This document shows positions 52,000 to 61,873 of a stretch of 64,000 nucleotides of DNA, one piece after another. A model generated the notes under the pieces. That model was not told where the DNA came from and ran no database searches. It saw only the letters and a list, made by a program, of their open reading frames with translations. The stretch lies in the NCBI GenBank assembly GCA_934168205.1, contig CAKPMX010000001.1, positions 248,001 through 312,000 of the forward strand. The letters are read 5' to 3'. A program made the position numbers and the translations under genes. Every line of letters starts with the position of its first letter. Positions within the stretch are counted from its first letter, which is position 1. The stretch is from an uncultured Bacilli bacterium. GTDB taxonomy: Bacteria; Bacillota_I; Bacilli_A; RF39; UBA660.

Positions 52000-54900
52000 T
52001 TACTCTTCTTCAATTACATACGGATAATAAACTGTTCCATCACCAGATAAATATCTTGTACCTTTAGAAAGTGCTATAGAAGGGCGCACACCGCGAGGGC
52101 TGATGGTGGCGTAAACGTAGCTGCCCAAGCCACCCTCGTAGAAGACGCTGAAGAAGCAAGCATCAAAGCCAGTGAAGTGAGAAGGCGACAAGAGCCAATA
52201 CCATGATGCTGAATATAGATAATAATTGCTGTTAATAGTAATGTAGCTGTTTTGTTCTCCTGCTAACATTACTTCATCCGCTGTTAGTAGTCCAACTGGA
52301 TAAGTTAGCTTTCCGTTTCCGCCAAACGATATTGAAACTGTAAAACCATCTCTACTTTCATTTGGACATTCTACGCTAGGACTATATTTATCTATTCTAT
52401 TTGTAACACTAAAGTAGGAATACCTAGTTCCTGCATCAACATCTTTGCCGGCTAATGAGCCAGAATATAATGTCCTATCATTACAAAAGATGGTATCTTC
52501 TAATTTTTCTGTGTATGCAGTCATATTTTGACTGTACCAGGTATCAATTGCTTTCTTTATTTCAGAATCATTATTGTTTGTAAACATTTCATTTTTTGCG
52601 TCTTCTATATTTTTGCCAGAAGATAATGTAAAGTAATAAATACTTGTGTTATCACCAAAATAATGAATATAGTAAACATCTGTACATTCACCAGTTGTAT
52701 TAAGGCAAGTATAATGATACTTCTTTTTGAGTGCTGTTTTGTCAATATTCCAGCCAGATGTTGAAGTATATGTATCAGTTAAAGTATATTTTGTTCCATC
52801 CCAAGTAACATCATTTCCATAAACATACTTAAATGTGTCATCGTATATTATTAAAGAACTACTAGTTGAAGCTATAAGATATTTACCGTCACACGTCGTA
52901 CTTGTTAGGTCTTTACACATATAATAGTTTTTATATGTACTATAATTTGTATACCAGTCGACTTTTTTTACTGTTACTGTATCTGTTAGAGTATAAGTAT
53001 TATTACCATTATCAGTTATACCTTTGCCTAGTGTTATAGTTTGTGTTGCTGGGTCAGTCACACCATTAGATAAAGATAAATTATATTGATAACTACTATC
53101 TGCACCAGCTATATAATAAACTGTTGAACAAGTAGTTGATGTACTTCTACATGTATAATATCCTGTTAAACTACTATAATTATCTGACCAGGATTTTGCT
53201 TCCGCATTTTGTAAAGTATAAGTACCGTTAGAATAAGTAATTGAATCACCATAATAATAATTTGTGTTAGAAGTATACGATTGATTTAAAACATTTATAC
53301 TTGGAAAGCCTTTGGAACTATATGTATATCTTGTTCCATACATATATCCTACATCTGCTGGTGATTTATCTGAAGAATTAAATTTACTTGTACCTATTTG
53401 GCTAGCTTCTCCTGTGTTATTACAGCTCTTTACCAAATTTCCAGAAGCTTTACCAATAGAGAAAGTTACAGAGTCTGTACCAGATGATCTATAGTTATCT
53501 TTAGTATATTTAACTTGAATAACATTTGAAGATGTTAATTCTCCTAGGGATATTGTTCCAGAAGCAGTACCAGAATACATTCCTATTTGGGTACCATCTT
53601 TATAAAAGTATGCTTTATCACCATTTGCATCAGACGATACAGAATATGAAAATTTATATATTCCAGGTTCAACTACTGAAAAAGATATTGTTCCTGTTGT
53701 TGAATGTGTTTTATTAGTACTTGTCCATTTATTTGTTGAGGTATCATATGTATAAGGATAGCTTGCGTCATTTGAAATATTAGTATATTTGTCTTGGCTT
53801 ATAGGTATTGAAGAATCATAATCATCTTTAGGAGTACCATTATAAATTAGTTTAACCCCGCCTGTTGATGTTGTTCTTACCATTTTCCAACAGAATCCTG
53901 CAAATAAAACATTATTATTTTTGATGTTGCCTCGATAGTAATGTACTGGATATGTATCAGATGCTGTACTAGCTATTGTATATACTCCAGAATTAGCGTC
54001 AGTTGGCCTAGACCCAAAATTAACATTAGTATCTAATCCTACAGAACTATCTGCCATTAATCTATATAATGTTTGTACTTTAGATACTGTTCCATCCATT
54101 GATTTTGTAATACTTAGCTTTTTCCAAGTAGCTCTTAAAGTTACATTTTTCTCTGGCATTATAAATGTATCTTCATTTACTTCTTTTACTCCTGCAGTAA
54201 CTATTTTCCAACCTTGAAATTGATATCCTGCACATACTGGTATAGTATTTTCTTTTAATACTGTATCAAAGACAAAGTAATTACTTGTACCTGGTATATT
54301 TGACACTACACATCCTGCTGGAGTATTCCCTTCATATATAACTGTATATTTATCTTTTAATATAGTTGTTTTTGTAGTAGATTCTGTTGTAGATATATTA
54401 CCTATTTTATAAGTAATATCTGTTTTTGTATGAGTTGGATATATTCCTCCTACTCCTATTAAATTATTATTAAAATTAATATCTATTGTTAAAGAGGCAT
54501 CTGTTCCTGATTTTAATCCTGATAAGTCCCAAGTGACTTTATTATTTTGAATAGTAGCTTCGCCAAACGTCGTATTAATATCTGCTATATTATTTAGATT
54601 AAAATAATTAGTATCTACATAATCAGTTAAAGTAAATTCATCATATATAGCTGTTGATAAAGATGCTTTATATAAAAACTCATTTAAGTTTTCTTTGTTA
54701 GCTAGATATTGAGTGTCAGTAATATTCTTAATACCAGTTAATACTGTGTCCCCTAGTTCATACTGTATACCAGATATATCTAAATAACTATATTTACTTT
54801 TTAAGTATTTATATTGTGATACTTCATTAGGTGTATCAATTGTAGGAAGACCATCTGTTAAGAATAATACTACACAGTCTCTATTAGACTCTTTATTGTA

Positions 54901-55470
54901 TGTACTTAGTACATCATCTACTTTAATTAAGGCTTGATAATAATTTGTTTCTCCTGATACTGTTAAGTTATTTATACTTTCTTGTAATAAAGTTGTATCA
55001 TTTGTAAAATCATTAACGACAGTAGCGCTATCATTAAAAGTAATTAAAGCTATTTTATTACCTTTTGGAATTGTATCATTAATAAGTTCATTAACATCAT
55101 TTTGTACTTGTGTTAACTTAGTACCTAACATACTACCAGATGTATCTAGTACCAATATAACATCAGTATAGTCTGCTCTTTTCTTTTTAATTGTATCTAC
55201 TTTTATATTTATTCTAGCTTTATTTTTACTTAGCCAGTAAGCTGATTTAGTATATTGCCAAGCACCTTCTTCACTACCCGCATATGACAATGTAGTTGAA
55301 GGTACTATTATACTTGGAGTTGGCGTTAAAGCAGCAAATGAATAAGATATAAATACTATTAAAAGCCCTATTAAAACAATAGAGCTTATTACATATTTTT
55401 TATTACATAAAAGCTTGGAACAATTAAAACGTTTAATTTGTTGAAAAGACTTTATAAATTTCTTTTTCAT
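52000..55470 (-). CDS. Von Willebrand A-domain surface protein with GVRP-type variable-looking tail
   Basis: A 1156-residue exported protein. A hydrophobic N-terminal segment (about 27-47) serves as signal or anchor. A VWA domain with the MIDAS motif DTSGS (109-113) and further FLTDGLPT lies at about 95-290. An InlB/Listeria-Bacteroides-type repeat (about 375-455, ending VTLRATW) and at least three related modules of about 60 residues, each with paired Cys, follow (about 745-960). The C-terminus (from about 1040) ends in a YWLLSPS...GVRPSIAL pattern. There the DNA composition changes sharply. No sorting signal is seen. It is a separate unit between leuS and the GH31 gene. Confidence 0.85.
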   Translation of the reverse strand: MKKKFIKSFQQIKRFNCSKLLCNKKYVISSIVLIGLLIVFISYSFAALTPTPSIIVPSTTLSYAGSEEGAWQYTKSAYWLSKNKARINIKVDTIKKKRADYTDVILVLDTSGSMLGTKLTQVQNDVNELINDTIPKGNKIALITFNDSATVVNDFTNDTTLLQESINNLTVSGETNYYQALIKVDDVLSTYNKESNRDCVVLFLTDGLPTIDTPNEVSQYKYLKSKYSYLDISGIQYELGDTVLTGIKNITDTQYLANKENLNEFLYKASLSTAIYDEFTLTDYVDTNYFNLNNIADINTTFGEATIQNNKVTWDLSGLKSGTDASLTIDINFNNNLIGVGGIYPTHTKTDITYKIGNISTTESTTKTTILKDKYTVIYEGNTPAGCVVSNIPGTSNYFVFDTVLKENTIPVCAGYQFQGWKIVTAGVKEVNEDTFIMPEKNVTLRATWKKLSITKSMDGTVSKVQTLYRLMADSSVGLDTNVNFGSRPTDANSGVYTIASTASDTYPVHYYRGNIKNNNVLFAGFCWKMVRTTSTGGVKLIYNGTPKDDYDSSIPISQDKYTNISNDASYPYTYDTSTNKWTSTNKTHSTTGTISFSVVEPGIYKFSYSVSSDANGDKAYFYKDGTQIGMYSGTASGTISLGELTSSNVIQVKYTKDNYRSSGTDSVTFSIGKASGNLVKSCNNTGEASQIGTSKFNSSDKSPADVGYMYGTRYTYSSKGFPSINVLNQSYTSNTNYYYGDSITYSNGTYTLQNAEAKSWSDNYSSLTGYYTCRSTSTTCSTVYYIAGADSSYQYNLSLSNGVTDPATQTITLGKGITDNGNNTYTLTDTVTVKKVDWYTNYSTYKNYYMCKDLTSTTCDGKYLIASTSSSLIIYDDTFKYVYGNDVTWDGTKYTLTDTYTSTSGWNIDKTALKKKYHYTCLNTTGECTDVYYIHYFGDNTSIYYFTLSSGKNIEDAKNEMFTNNNDSEIKKAIDTWYSQNMTAYTEKLEDTIFCNDRTLYSGSLAGKDVDAGTRYSYFSVTNRIDKYSPSVECPNESRDGFTVSISFGGNGKLTYPVGLLTADEVMLAGEQNSYITINSNYYLYSASWYWLLSPSHFTGFDACFFSVFYEGGLGSYVYATISPRGVRPSIALSKGTRYLSGDGTVYYPYVIEEE
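52078..52200 (-). other. GC-rich, adenine-poor NNC-codon tract; candidate DGR variable region
   Basis: In the coding strand of the VWA gene 52081-52140 is 39/60 G+C. Across 52081-52200 adenine is 13 of 120, against 18 of 60 in the adjoining 52021-52080. About half of the codons here are NNC (TTC, AGC, GGC, TAC, ATC, ACC, GCC, TGC, CAC, GTC), most of which can be reached from AAC by changing only the adenines. The tract ends just before GVRP, where the sequence returns to AT-rich codons. This fits the variable region of a diversity-generating retroelement; the assignment is inference. Confidence 0.45.
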
Positions 55471-55542
55471 TATACATCACCAAACTTTTAATCTTTCTAT
55501 AATTAAATTGTATCAATTATTTACAAACAATTCAACAATTTA

Positions 55543-57960
55543 CTATACTTCACTAATATAATCTATAAGTCTTAAGAATAAATCGATATACTCTTTAGAA
55601 AGGCCTCTCTTCTTAAGTTTTCTTATTTCAATTCTCTTTTTCTTTAAAGGTAATTCTCCAAACATTATACCCGCAATTTCTTCTTTTAAATATGTATCTA
55701 TTTTTAAATCTAACAAGACACTATTAACATCATCATTAATTAATCTCATTGCGTCTATTTCAATATCTTTACCTTTACAGTTTATAGTTAATTGACCAAT
55801 ACTCAAACAATCTTTAATTTCAACTATAAAGTCTGTTCCATCAACATAACTAATTAAATTAATTTTTTCATTATTAAAATATGCCGCAACAGTTTCAGCC
55901 TGTTTAGTATTTCTAAATACCATTTTATAATTTCTTTTTTCAGGTACTATACCAGATTTACCTTCTACAGATCTAATAATAACTGTATAGTTATTTCTTA
56001 AATAATTATAATCGATAGAAGTTTTTAAGAAGTAACCTTCTTTATATAACGATGTAACTCCATCATCTTCATACAATGTATATGTATTACTTATACCAGG
56101 GAATATTTGTATCTCTAAATCAGTAGGAATACCAGTATTATTATAATCACTTCTATTTGATAAAGGTATTATAGAACCAGCATGAGCAAATACTGGATAA
56201 TCTTCTTCTTTAAAGAATGAAATATACTTCTTATTACCAGGGAACTTTTTACCAGTAATAAAGTCATACCAAATACCATCAGGTATAAAGAATCTGTGAA
56301 GAGTTCTGTTCATGACTGGATCTAACTTTTCAAGTATTGGACAAACTAATAACTGTGATCCAAAGTAATATTGATTTCTATATAAATCATCATCATAAAC
56401 CCACATATAATTATAATAAAATGGTTGAACTAAAGGTATACCAGACTTAGTATAATTATAAGCTTCAGTATATAAATAAGGTATTAACCTATGTCTTAAT
56501 CTTAAATAATCAGCCGCAATAGACTCAATTTGTGCATTCCATAACCAAGGTTCCTTTTTATAATAAGGTCCTCTAGCACCATGGAATCTAAGTATTGGAC
56601 AGAAAGTACTTAATTGTAAATATCTTACATAAAGGTCTCCTTCTTCAATACCACCATGGTTACCAGCAACATCATGACTCCACCAGCTAACACCTATATT
56701 AGAAGCGTTTAAATACATAAATGGTAATTGTTTTAAATTTTCCCAACTAATCTCACTAGAGCCACCATATAATATTCCATATCTATGAGCTCCATAAATA
56801 CCATTTCTAGATAATAACATACCTCTCTTACTTACATTTCTCTTAGAATCTAAATATAAATAATGACTAGTAGCCCAAAGATTACTAATATTATTTTTAT
56901 CACCATAATAATCATTCCAAAAGAAATCTACTCCATAAGCCTCTAAAGGATGTAAGAACATTTTAAACATAACATCTAGTAACTTAGGATTTAAAGGATC
57001 AAATTGAATAATACTATTATCATTAATACCTAAATATTCACTTGCTTGTTTATAATAAGTCTCAAATGGATAAATACCCTCAGTTGGATTAATACATAAA
57101 CCTACTCTAATACCTCTTGAATGAAATTGTTCTATCATCTTTTTAGGATCAGAAAACAGTTCACTATTAAATGAAAAACCAGATTTCAAACCTTGTACAT
57201 TACCAATATTTCTATAATGCCAATCATTATCAAAAAGCATAATAGATAAAGGTATTCTTTTCTTTTCAAAACTACGAATTAAATCTTTAACAGAAGCATC
57301 ATCATATGTAGTATTTCTACTCCACCAATTACCTAAAGCATATCTTGGAATAAGTGATGGAAAACCAGTCATTTTAAAATAATCAAATAAAGCATGTCTA
57401 AAATCTTTATCATACATAAAAACATATATATCAACATGATCCTTTGGAGGATCTGCTAAAGTACCATCTTCCATTATTATCTTATTATTTGAGTCATCAA
57501 TAGATGCAAATCCATCCAATGAATATAATCCATTAGTAAACGGTGTATCAACATCAACACTAACTAAATTTCCTTTTAAGTTTCTAGCTTCCGGATGTCC
57601 CACATACCAGTCTTTGTTTCTATCACGTTCACGACTTAGTAAAGTTATTTTTAAGTTACGCATTGGATCAACTTTATTGCCAATAAAGTTTTTCTCTTTA
57701 ACATATGTCAATGAAAAACACTTAGTAGTAATTTCTAAAATATTATTATCTTGTCTAACAGCTGGATTAACAGCGCCAATGTCCCTTCTTAATACTAATT
57801 GTGTTGGTCTATCAACAAATTGACCAGATGGAGAATACTCAAGTCTTACTACTCTATCACTAAGCACAGAAATACGGTAAAACTTTCCCTTAAAAGAAGC
57901 CTTATCGTTACATTTAACTCTTGTATAATCAACTTCAAATTGCTTTCCGATTGGATACAT
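55543..57960 (-). CDS. Glycoside hydrolase family 31 alpha-glucosidase
   Basis: An 805-residue (alpha/beta)8 glycosidase of GH31, which hydrolyses terminal alpha-linked glucose or xylose. The nucleophile region reads GVDFFWND (Asp350) and the acid/base region WWSHDVAGN (Asp430), with RFHGARGP and a C-terminal beta domain. There is no signal peptide, so it is likely intracellular. A helical extension of about 80 residues ends the protein. GAGGTG precedes the ATG. It stands alone, with no sugar transporter nearby. Confidence 0.92.
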   Translation of the reverse strand: MYPIGKQFEVDYTRVKCNDKASFKGKFYRISVLSDRVVRLEYSPSGQFVDRPTQLVLRRDIGAVNPAVRQDNNILEITTKCFSLTYVKEKNFIGNKVDPMRNLKITLLSRERDRNKDWYVGHPEARNLKGNLVSVDVDTPFTNGLYSLDGFASIDDSNNKIIMEDGTLADPPKDHVDIYVFMYDKDFRHALFDYFKMTGFPSLIPRYALGNWWSRNTTYDDASVKDLIRSFEKKRIPLSIMLFDNDWHYRNIGNVQGLKSGFSFNSELFSDPKKMIEQFHSRGIRVGLCINPTEGIYPFETYYKQASEYLGINDNSIIQFDPLNPKLLDVMFKMFLHPLEAYGVDFFWNDYYGDKNNISNLWATSHYLYLDSKRNVSKRGMLLSRNGIYGAHRYGILYGGSSEISWENLKQLPFMYLNASNIGVSWWSHDVAGNHGGIEEGDLYVRYLQLSTFCPILRFHGARGPYYKKEPWLWNAQIESIAADYLRLRHRLIPYLYTEAYNYTKSGIPLVQPFYYNYMWVYDDDLYRNQYYFGSQLLVCPILEKLDPVMNRTLHRFFIPDGIWYDFITGKKFPGNKKYISFFKEEDYPVFAHAGSIIPLSNRSDYNNTGIPTDLEIQIFPGISNTYTLYEDDGVTSLYKEGYFLKTSIDYNYLRNNYTVIIRSVEGKSGIVPEKRNYKMVFRNTKQAETVAAYFNNEKINLISYVDGTDFIVEIKDCLSIGQLTINCKGKDIEIDAMRLINDDVNSVLLDLKIDTYLKEEIAGIMFGELPLKKKRIEIRKLKKRGLSKEYIDLFLRLIDYISEV

Positions 57961-58017
57961 ACCAACACCTCTTATTATTCTAGTAACATAATATCACAAT
58001 TTAATAAATATGCCAAG

Positions 58018-58058
58018 AAAAAAAAGACTCAACAAAGCTCCTTAACACTTCGTAAGTC
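58018..58058 (-). terminator. Terminator of the VanY-type gene
   Basis: GACT pairs with AGTC and ACGAAG with CTTTGT inside, followed by a run of Ts on the minus strand. It lies just beyond the stop of the peptidase gene. Confidence 0.5.
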
Positions 58059-58062
58059 AATT

Positions 58063-59190
58063 TTAATTATCTAAAAACTCAGCATAATATTCTTCTAAAG
58101 AAATATTATTATCATATATATATTTAGCTACTTTCTTGCCTACATATCTATAATGCCATGGTTCACTTCTAAAGCCTGTAATATAAGCATTAGCTTTAGT
58201 AAATCTTAAGATAAATCCGTATTTATATGCATTTTCCTTCATCCATTCATATTCTTTAGATTCAGCAAAAACCTTACTACTAGTACTTCCTATATCAAAA
58301 GCAAGACCAGTTTGATGTTCAGAAAAGCCGGGTAAAGCCACATATTTAGTAACATATCCTTCACCATATAAATCTTTAAATGTATTACAAATATTTTCCT
58401 GATCTTGATAAGACCTATAACTAGAATTAATTACTAAACCTAATCCTTCCTTTTTAGCAGCCTCATACATATTTTTAAATGCCACAACCGCTTCTCTATT
58501 ACCCTCTTGTACCTCACCATTACAATATTTTTGATCAAATTCAACTAAGTCATCAGGAACAAAATCTTCATCTAACTTATAATGTTTATTAACAAGCATA
58601 TCTATTGAAAAAGCTGAAGTCTTAACTGGATTAACATAATCATCTGTATCCATACTTAAATTAACAAATAATACTGTAGTTTCCTCATCTTCACCAGTTT
58701 CACTAGAATACTTAACATAACGATCATAGTATTTTAACTTAGCATAACTAAGACTATAAAACTCCTCTAAGTACTTTATTTTATCTCTTTTTGCAAACTC
58801 ACTAACATCATCATCATTACCATGAGCAAGTATTAAAGAAATATTACTGTTACTATAACCTTTATCAATTAAAGTATTAATATTCTTAATAATATTTTTC
58901 TGATCCTGATACTTTATCTTTGAATAACTATCCAAATTAGCATCTTTATAATATTTACTCTTAAAAGCCGCATTCAAAGTATCTGAATATTCGTAAGATT
59001 TAATAATATCTTTTTTACCAAGCAATAAAATATTCTTACTAGCTTCTTTATCATAACCTAGTTTACTAACATCTTTCACTTGATAAGAATAAAATAAAAA
59101 CATTCCTAAAAAAACTAAAATTACAATAAATATAATTTTTAGAATAATAACAAAAGGTTTTTTCAGTTTTAGTTTTCTCTTTTTTGCCAA
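58063..59190 (-). CDS. VanY-type D-alanyl-D-alanine carboxypeptidase
   Basis: A 375-residue M15B peptidase that trims the terminal D-Ala of peptidoglycan stems. An N-terminal membrane helix (about 12-32) and a helical region of 150 residues precede the catalytic domain, with SSYRSYQDQ, the zinc ligands in SEHQTGLAFD and EPWHYRYVG. Start is TTG with GGAGG 9 nt upstream. The ~160-residue region between the anchor and the catalytic domain matches no family I recognise. Confidence 0.9.
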   Translation of the reverse strand: MAKKRKLKLKKPFVIILKIIFIVILVFLGMFLFYSYQVKDVSKLGYDKEASKNILLLGKKDIIKSYEYSDTLNAAFKSKYYKDANLDSYSKIKYQDQKNIIKNINTLIDKGYSNSNISLILAHGNDDDVSEFAKRDKIKYLEEFYSLSYAKLKYYDRYVKYSSETGEDEETTVLFVNLSMDTDDYVNPVKTSAFSIDMLVNKHYKLDEDFVPDDLVEFDQKYCNGEVQEGNREAVVAFKNMYEAAKKEGLGLVINSSYRSYQDQENICNTFKDLYGEGYVTKYVALPGFSEHQTGLAFDIGSTSSKVFAESKEYEWMKENAYKYGFILRFTKANAYITGFRSEPWHYRYVGKKVAKYIYDNNISLEEYYAEFLDN

Positions 59191-59271
59191 GTATACCAGC
59201 CTCCATTATTAAAATAATTATAACACAAAAATCCTCATAAATATGATAAAATATTTGATATGGTGATGTAT

Positions 59272-60210
59272 ATGGAAAACCCTTTTAAATATAGTAATAA
59301 TAATAAAAGATATCATACTCTAGATTATTACTATAAAAGTAAATTTAATCAAAAAGTATTTAAAGTCAGTTTAGATGCTGGATTTAGTTGTCCAAATATT
59401 GATGGAACTGTCGGCTATTCTGGCTGTATATATTGTTCTAAACTAGGTTCTGGCGAATTTGCTGGTAACAAAAATGAACCAATTGAAGAACAATTTATCA
59501 AGATTAGAGACATGATGTTATTAAAATGGCCTAACGCTAAATACATTGGCTATTTCCAAGCACATACTAATACTTATGCCCCTGTTGAAAAACTAAAAGA
59601 GCTACATAATAAAATTTTAAGTCAAGAAAATGTCATTGGCCTAAGTATCGCAACAAGACCAGACGCTATAACTGATGAATGCTTAGACTATTTAGATGAA
59701 CTTAATAAAAGAACATTTTTAACAGTAGAACTAGGTCTTCAAACTACAAATGAAAAAACATCTAAATTAATAAATAGATGTCATACTCTAAAATGTTTTG
59801 AAGACATGGTAAAAAAACTACGCAAAAGAAATATAAATGTAGTTGTTCATATTATCAACGGTCTTCCTTACGAAACTAAAGAAGATATGTTAAACACTGT
59901 AAAATATTTAAATAGTTTAGATATACAAGGTCTAAAAATACACATGCTAAGTATATTAAAAGATACTGCTTTAGAAAAAATGTATGAAAAAGATAAATTT
60001 AAAATGCTAACTAAAGAAGAATATATTGATATTGTAATAAGTCAATTAGAATTATTAAGACCAGAAATAGTTATCCACAGAATTACAGGTGACCCTAAAA
60101 TAGACGATTTAGTTGAACCTTCCTGGCTAACAAAAAAATTTTGTGTATTAAATGATATTGATAAAGAATTAGTTAGAAGAAATACGTATCAAGGAAAATG
60201 TGTAAAATAA
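59272..60210 (+). CDS. Radical SAM protein, YtqA/TIGR01212 type
   Basis: A 312-residue radical SAM enzyme. The cluster cysteines follow the pattern CP(x10)CxxC (Cys40, Cys52, Cys55), with GCIYC, the motifs GYFQAHTNTYAP, GLSIATRPD and VELGLQT. This is the pattern of the YtqA family in Bacilli, whose reaction is not firmly established. ATG at 59272 follows GGTGATG. Confidence 0.85.
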   Translation: MENPFKYSNNNKRYHTLDYYYKSKFNQKVFKVSLDAGFSCPNIDGTVGYSGCIYCSKLGSGEFAGNKNEPIEEQFIKIRDMMLLKWPNAKYIGYFQAHTNTYAPVEKLKELHNKILSQENVIGLSIATRPDAITDECLDYLDELNKRTFLTVELGLQTTNEKTSKLINRCHTLKCFEDMVKKLRKRNINVVVHIINGLPYETKEDMLNTVKYLNSLDIQGLKIHMLSILKDTALEKMYEKDKFKMLTKEEYIDIVISQLELLRPEIVIHRITGDPKIDDLVEPSWLTKKFCVLNDIDKELVRRNTYQGKCVK

Positions 60211-60299
60211 AGTAAATCACAATGTAAAATTATTACTTTTTCCCTTATAAATAAAGACATTACTTAAAAGAAAAGATAAAATAATAATAGGTGTATTAT

Positions 60300-61580
60300 A
60301 TGAAAGATTTAAGTAAAGCCCAAAGAAAAAAGAAAGATATGACCCTAATCATAGTATTAGCTATTGTAACGCTAATATTTGTAGGATCTTTTTTTGCTTA
60401 CAGACAATACACCCATCAACAAAATGACAAAATACACCTAGAAAAAATACAATTAGAATACAAAAATCTTTTTAAAGAGAATAAACCTAATGATAATCTT
60501 ACAATAGCTAAAGTTCAGTCTATGAAAAATGAAACTCAAAAAATAAAATTATATAAAAATGAAACTCAAAAATTAATAAATGATTTATCTGAACTAGAAA
60601 GTTATTTATCATTAAAAGAAGAAGCTTTAGATTGTTACAATGGAACAATAATGAATTCTACGGTTACAACAAAAGATATAAATAAGTTAAAAAGCAAAAA
60701 TAAAAAATTAAATAGTAAATATCAAAAGTATATAGAAAATTACATCATTGATTTAGAAAGTCAAAGATTAAGTATTGATACAGAAGAAGAAAAAATAAAA
60801 ACTTTATATACAGATGATACCAAGACGGTTCTAAAGGACAACATAACTATAAATGATATTGAAGCTATTAGACTTAGTTTAAATACACTTCCACAAGAAG
60901 ATATTAAAAAAGAAGGAAATACATTTTTAGATAACGCATTAAACATCATAAGTGAAAGAAAAGCGCAAGCTATAGAAGCTGAAAAGAAAAGACAAGAAGA
61001 AATAAAAAATGCCTGGGTAATTTTAAATGTCCCATATATTAGTCAAAACTACAACAATGTAGAAAATGGTTGTGAAGCAGCGTCTTTATTAATGGCACTA
61101 CAATATAAAGGATATTTAAAAAATATGACTCTATATCAATATGCAACTGATATGCCAAAGAGTCCTAATAATAATGCTCAAGAAGGATTTACTCATGATA
61201 TTTTTACTAAAGTGCCAAACAATGTACCACATTGGATAGCTCCAGAACCTTTAGCGAAATTTGGTAGAACTTCATCTGGAAATCAAAATGTCGTTAATAT
61301 AACAGGTTCTTCACTAGAAGATTTAGATCGTGAACTAGATAAAGGTAATCCCGTAATAATTTATTTAACATCTATGTTTAAAACACCAGACATTTGGATA
61401 GAAGGGGCACCATTAAATTTACATGTTCAATTATTAACAGGTTATAACAAAATAACTGGAGAACACTTAATTGTTGATCCTTGGACTTATACAACTGGTA
61501 GAACTAAATGGATAATGCCACAACAAACAGTTGAAAGCATATACAATGCTTTAGGAAGACAAAGCATTGCGATAAGATGA
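60300..61580 (+). CDS. Membrane-anchored C39-like cysteine peptidase
   Basis: A 426-residue protein. A membrane helix (about 15-33), a Lys/Glu coiled-coil stalk (40-235) and a C-terminal C39-like (BtrH/Peptidase_C39_2) domain follow. The catalytic Cys lies in NGCEAASLLMAL (Cys258), with a later His in NLHVQLLTGY and Asp in LIVDPWTY. Proteins with this arrangement are exported and often act on peptides or wall; the substrate is unknown. The ATG at 60300 has GGTG upstream. It overlaps the DUF1294 gene by 4 bp. Confidence 0.75.
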   Translation: MKDLSKAQRKKKDMTLIIVLAIVTLIFVGSFFAYRQYTHQQNDKIHLEKIQLEYKNLFKENKPNDNLTIAKVQSMKNETQKIKLYKNETQKLINDLSELESYLSLKEEALDCYNGTIMNSTVTTKDINKLKSKNKKLNSKYQKYIENYIIDLESQRLSIDTEEEKIKTLYTDDTKTVLKDNITINDIEAIRLSLNTLPQEDIKKEGNTFLDNALNIISERKAQAIEAEKKRQEEIKNAWVILNVPYISQNYNNVENGCEAASLLMALQYKGYLKNMTLYQYATDMPKSPNNNAQEGFTHDIFTKVPNNVPHWIAPEPLAKFGRTSSGNQNVVNITGSSLEDLDRELDKGNPVIIYLTSMFKTPDIWIEGAPLNLHVQLLTGYNKITGEHLIVDPWTYTTGRTKWIMPQQTVESIYNALGRQSIAIR

Positions 61581-61834
61581 TAAATATTTACTTTATTATA
61601 ATCAATATATTAGGATTTTTTCTAATATTAATTGATAAAATTAAAGCTTGTAAAAACAAATGGCGAATAAAAGAAAATACCCTACTTCTTCTAGCAATAT
61701 TAGGTGCTGGTCCGGGTGAAATAATCTCAATGTTAATTTTTCACCATAAAACAAAAAAGAATAAGTTTATTATCCTTATTCCAATAATTATAATAATCCA
61801 AACTATTATCTACGTAATTTTGAAAAAATCATAA
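61577..61834 (+). CDS. DUF1294 small membrane protein
   Basis: An 85-residue protein with three hydrophobic segments and the DUF1294 features IDKIKACKNKWRIKE and LLLLAILGAGPGEIISMLIFHHKTKKNKF. The role is unknown. It overlaps the C39-like gene by ATGA, and a terminator follows. Confidence 0.85.
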   Translation: MINIYFIIINILGFFLILIDKIKACKNKWRIKENTLLLLAILGAGPGEIISMLIFHHKTKKNKFIILIPIIIIIQTIIYVILKKS

Positions 61835-61837
61835 ATT

Positions 61838-61873
61838 AAGACGAGTAAAATTAATTATCACTCGTCTTTTTTT
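61838..61873. terminator. Bidirectional terminator after the DUF1294 gene
   Basis: AAGACGAGT (61838-61846) pairs with ACTCGTCTT (61860-61868), followed by Ts. The last codons of the convergent gene lie in one arm. Confidence 0.8.

Noticed and set aside
52000..55470. Reverse transcriptase, template repeat or accessory protein of a DGR in this window
   Set aside because: I looked for an RT-like ORF and for a second copy of the GC-rich tract on both strands; none is visible. The DGR idea therefore depends on elements outside the window.
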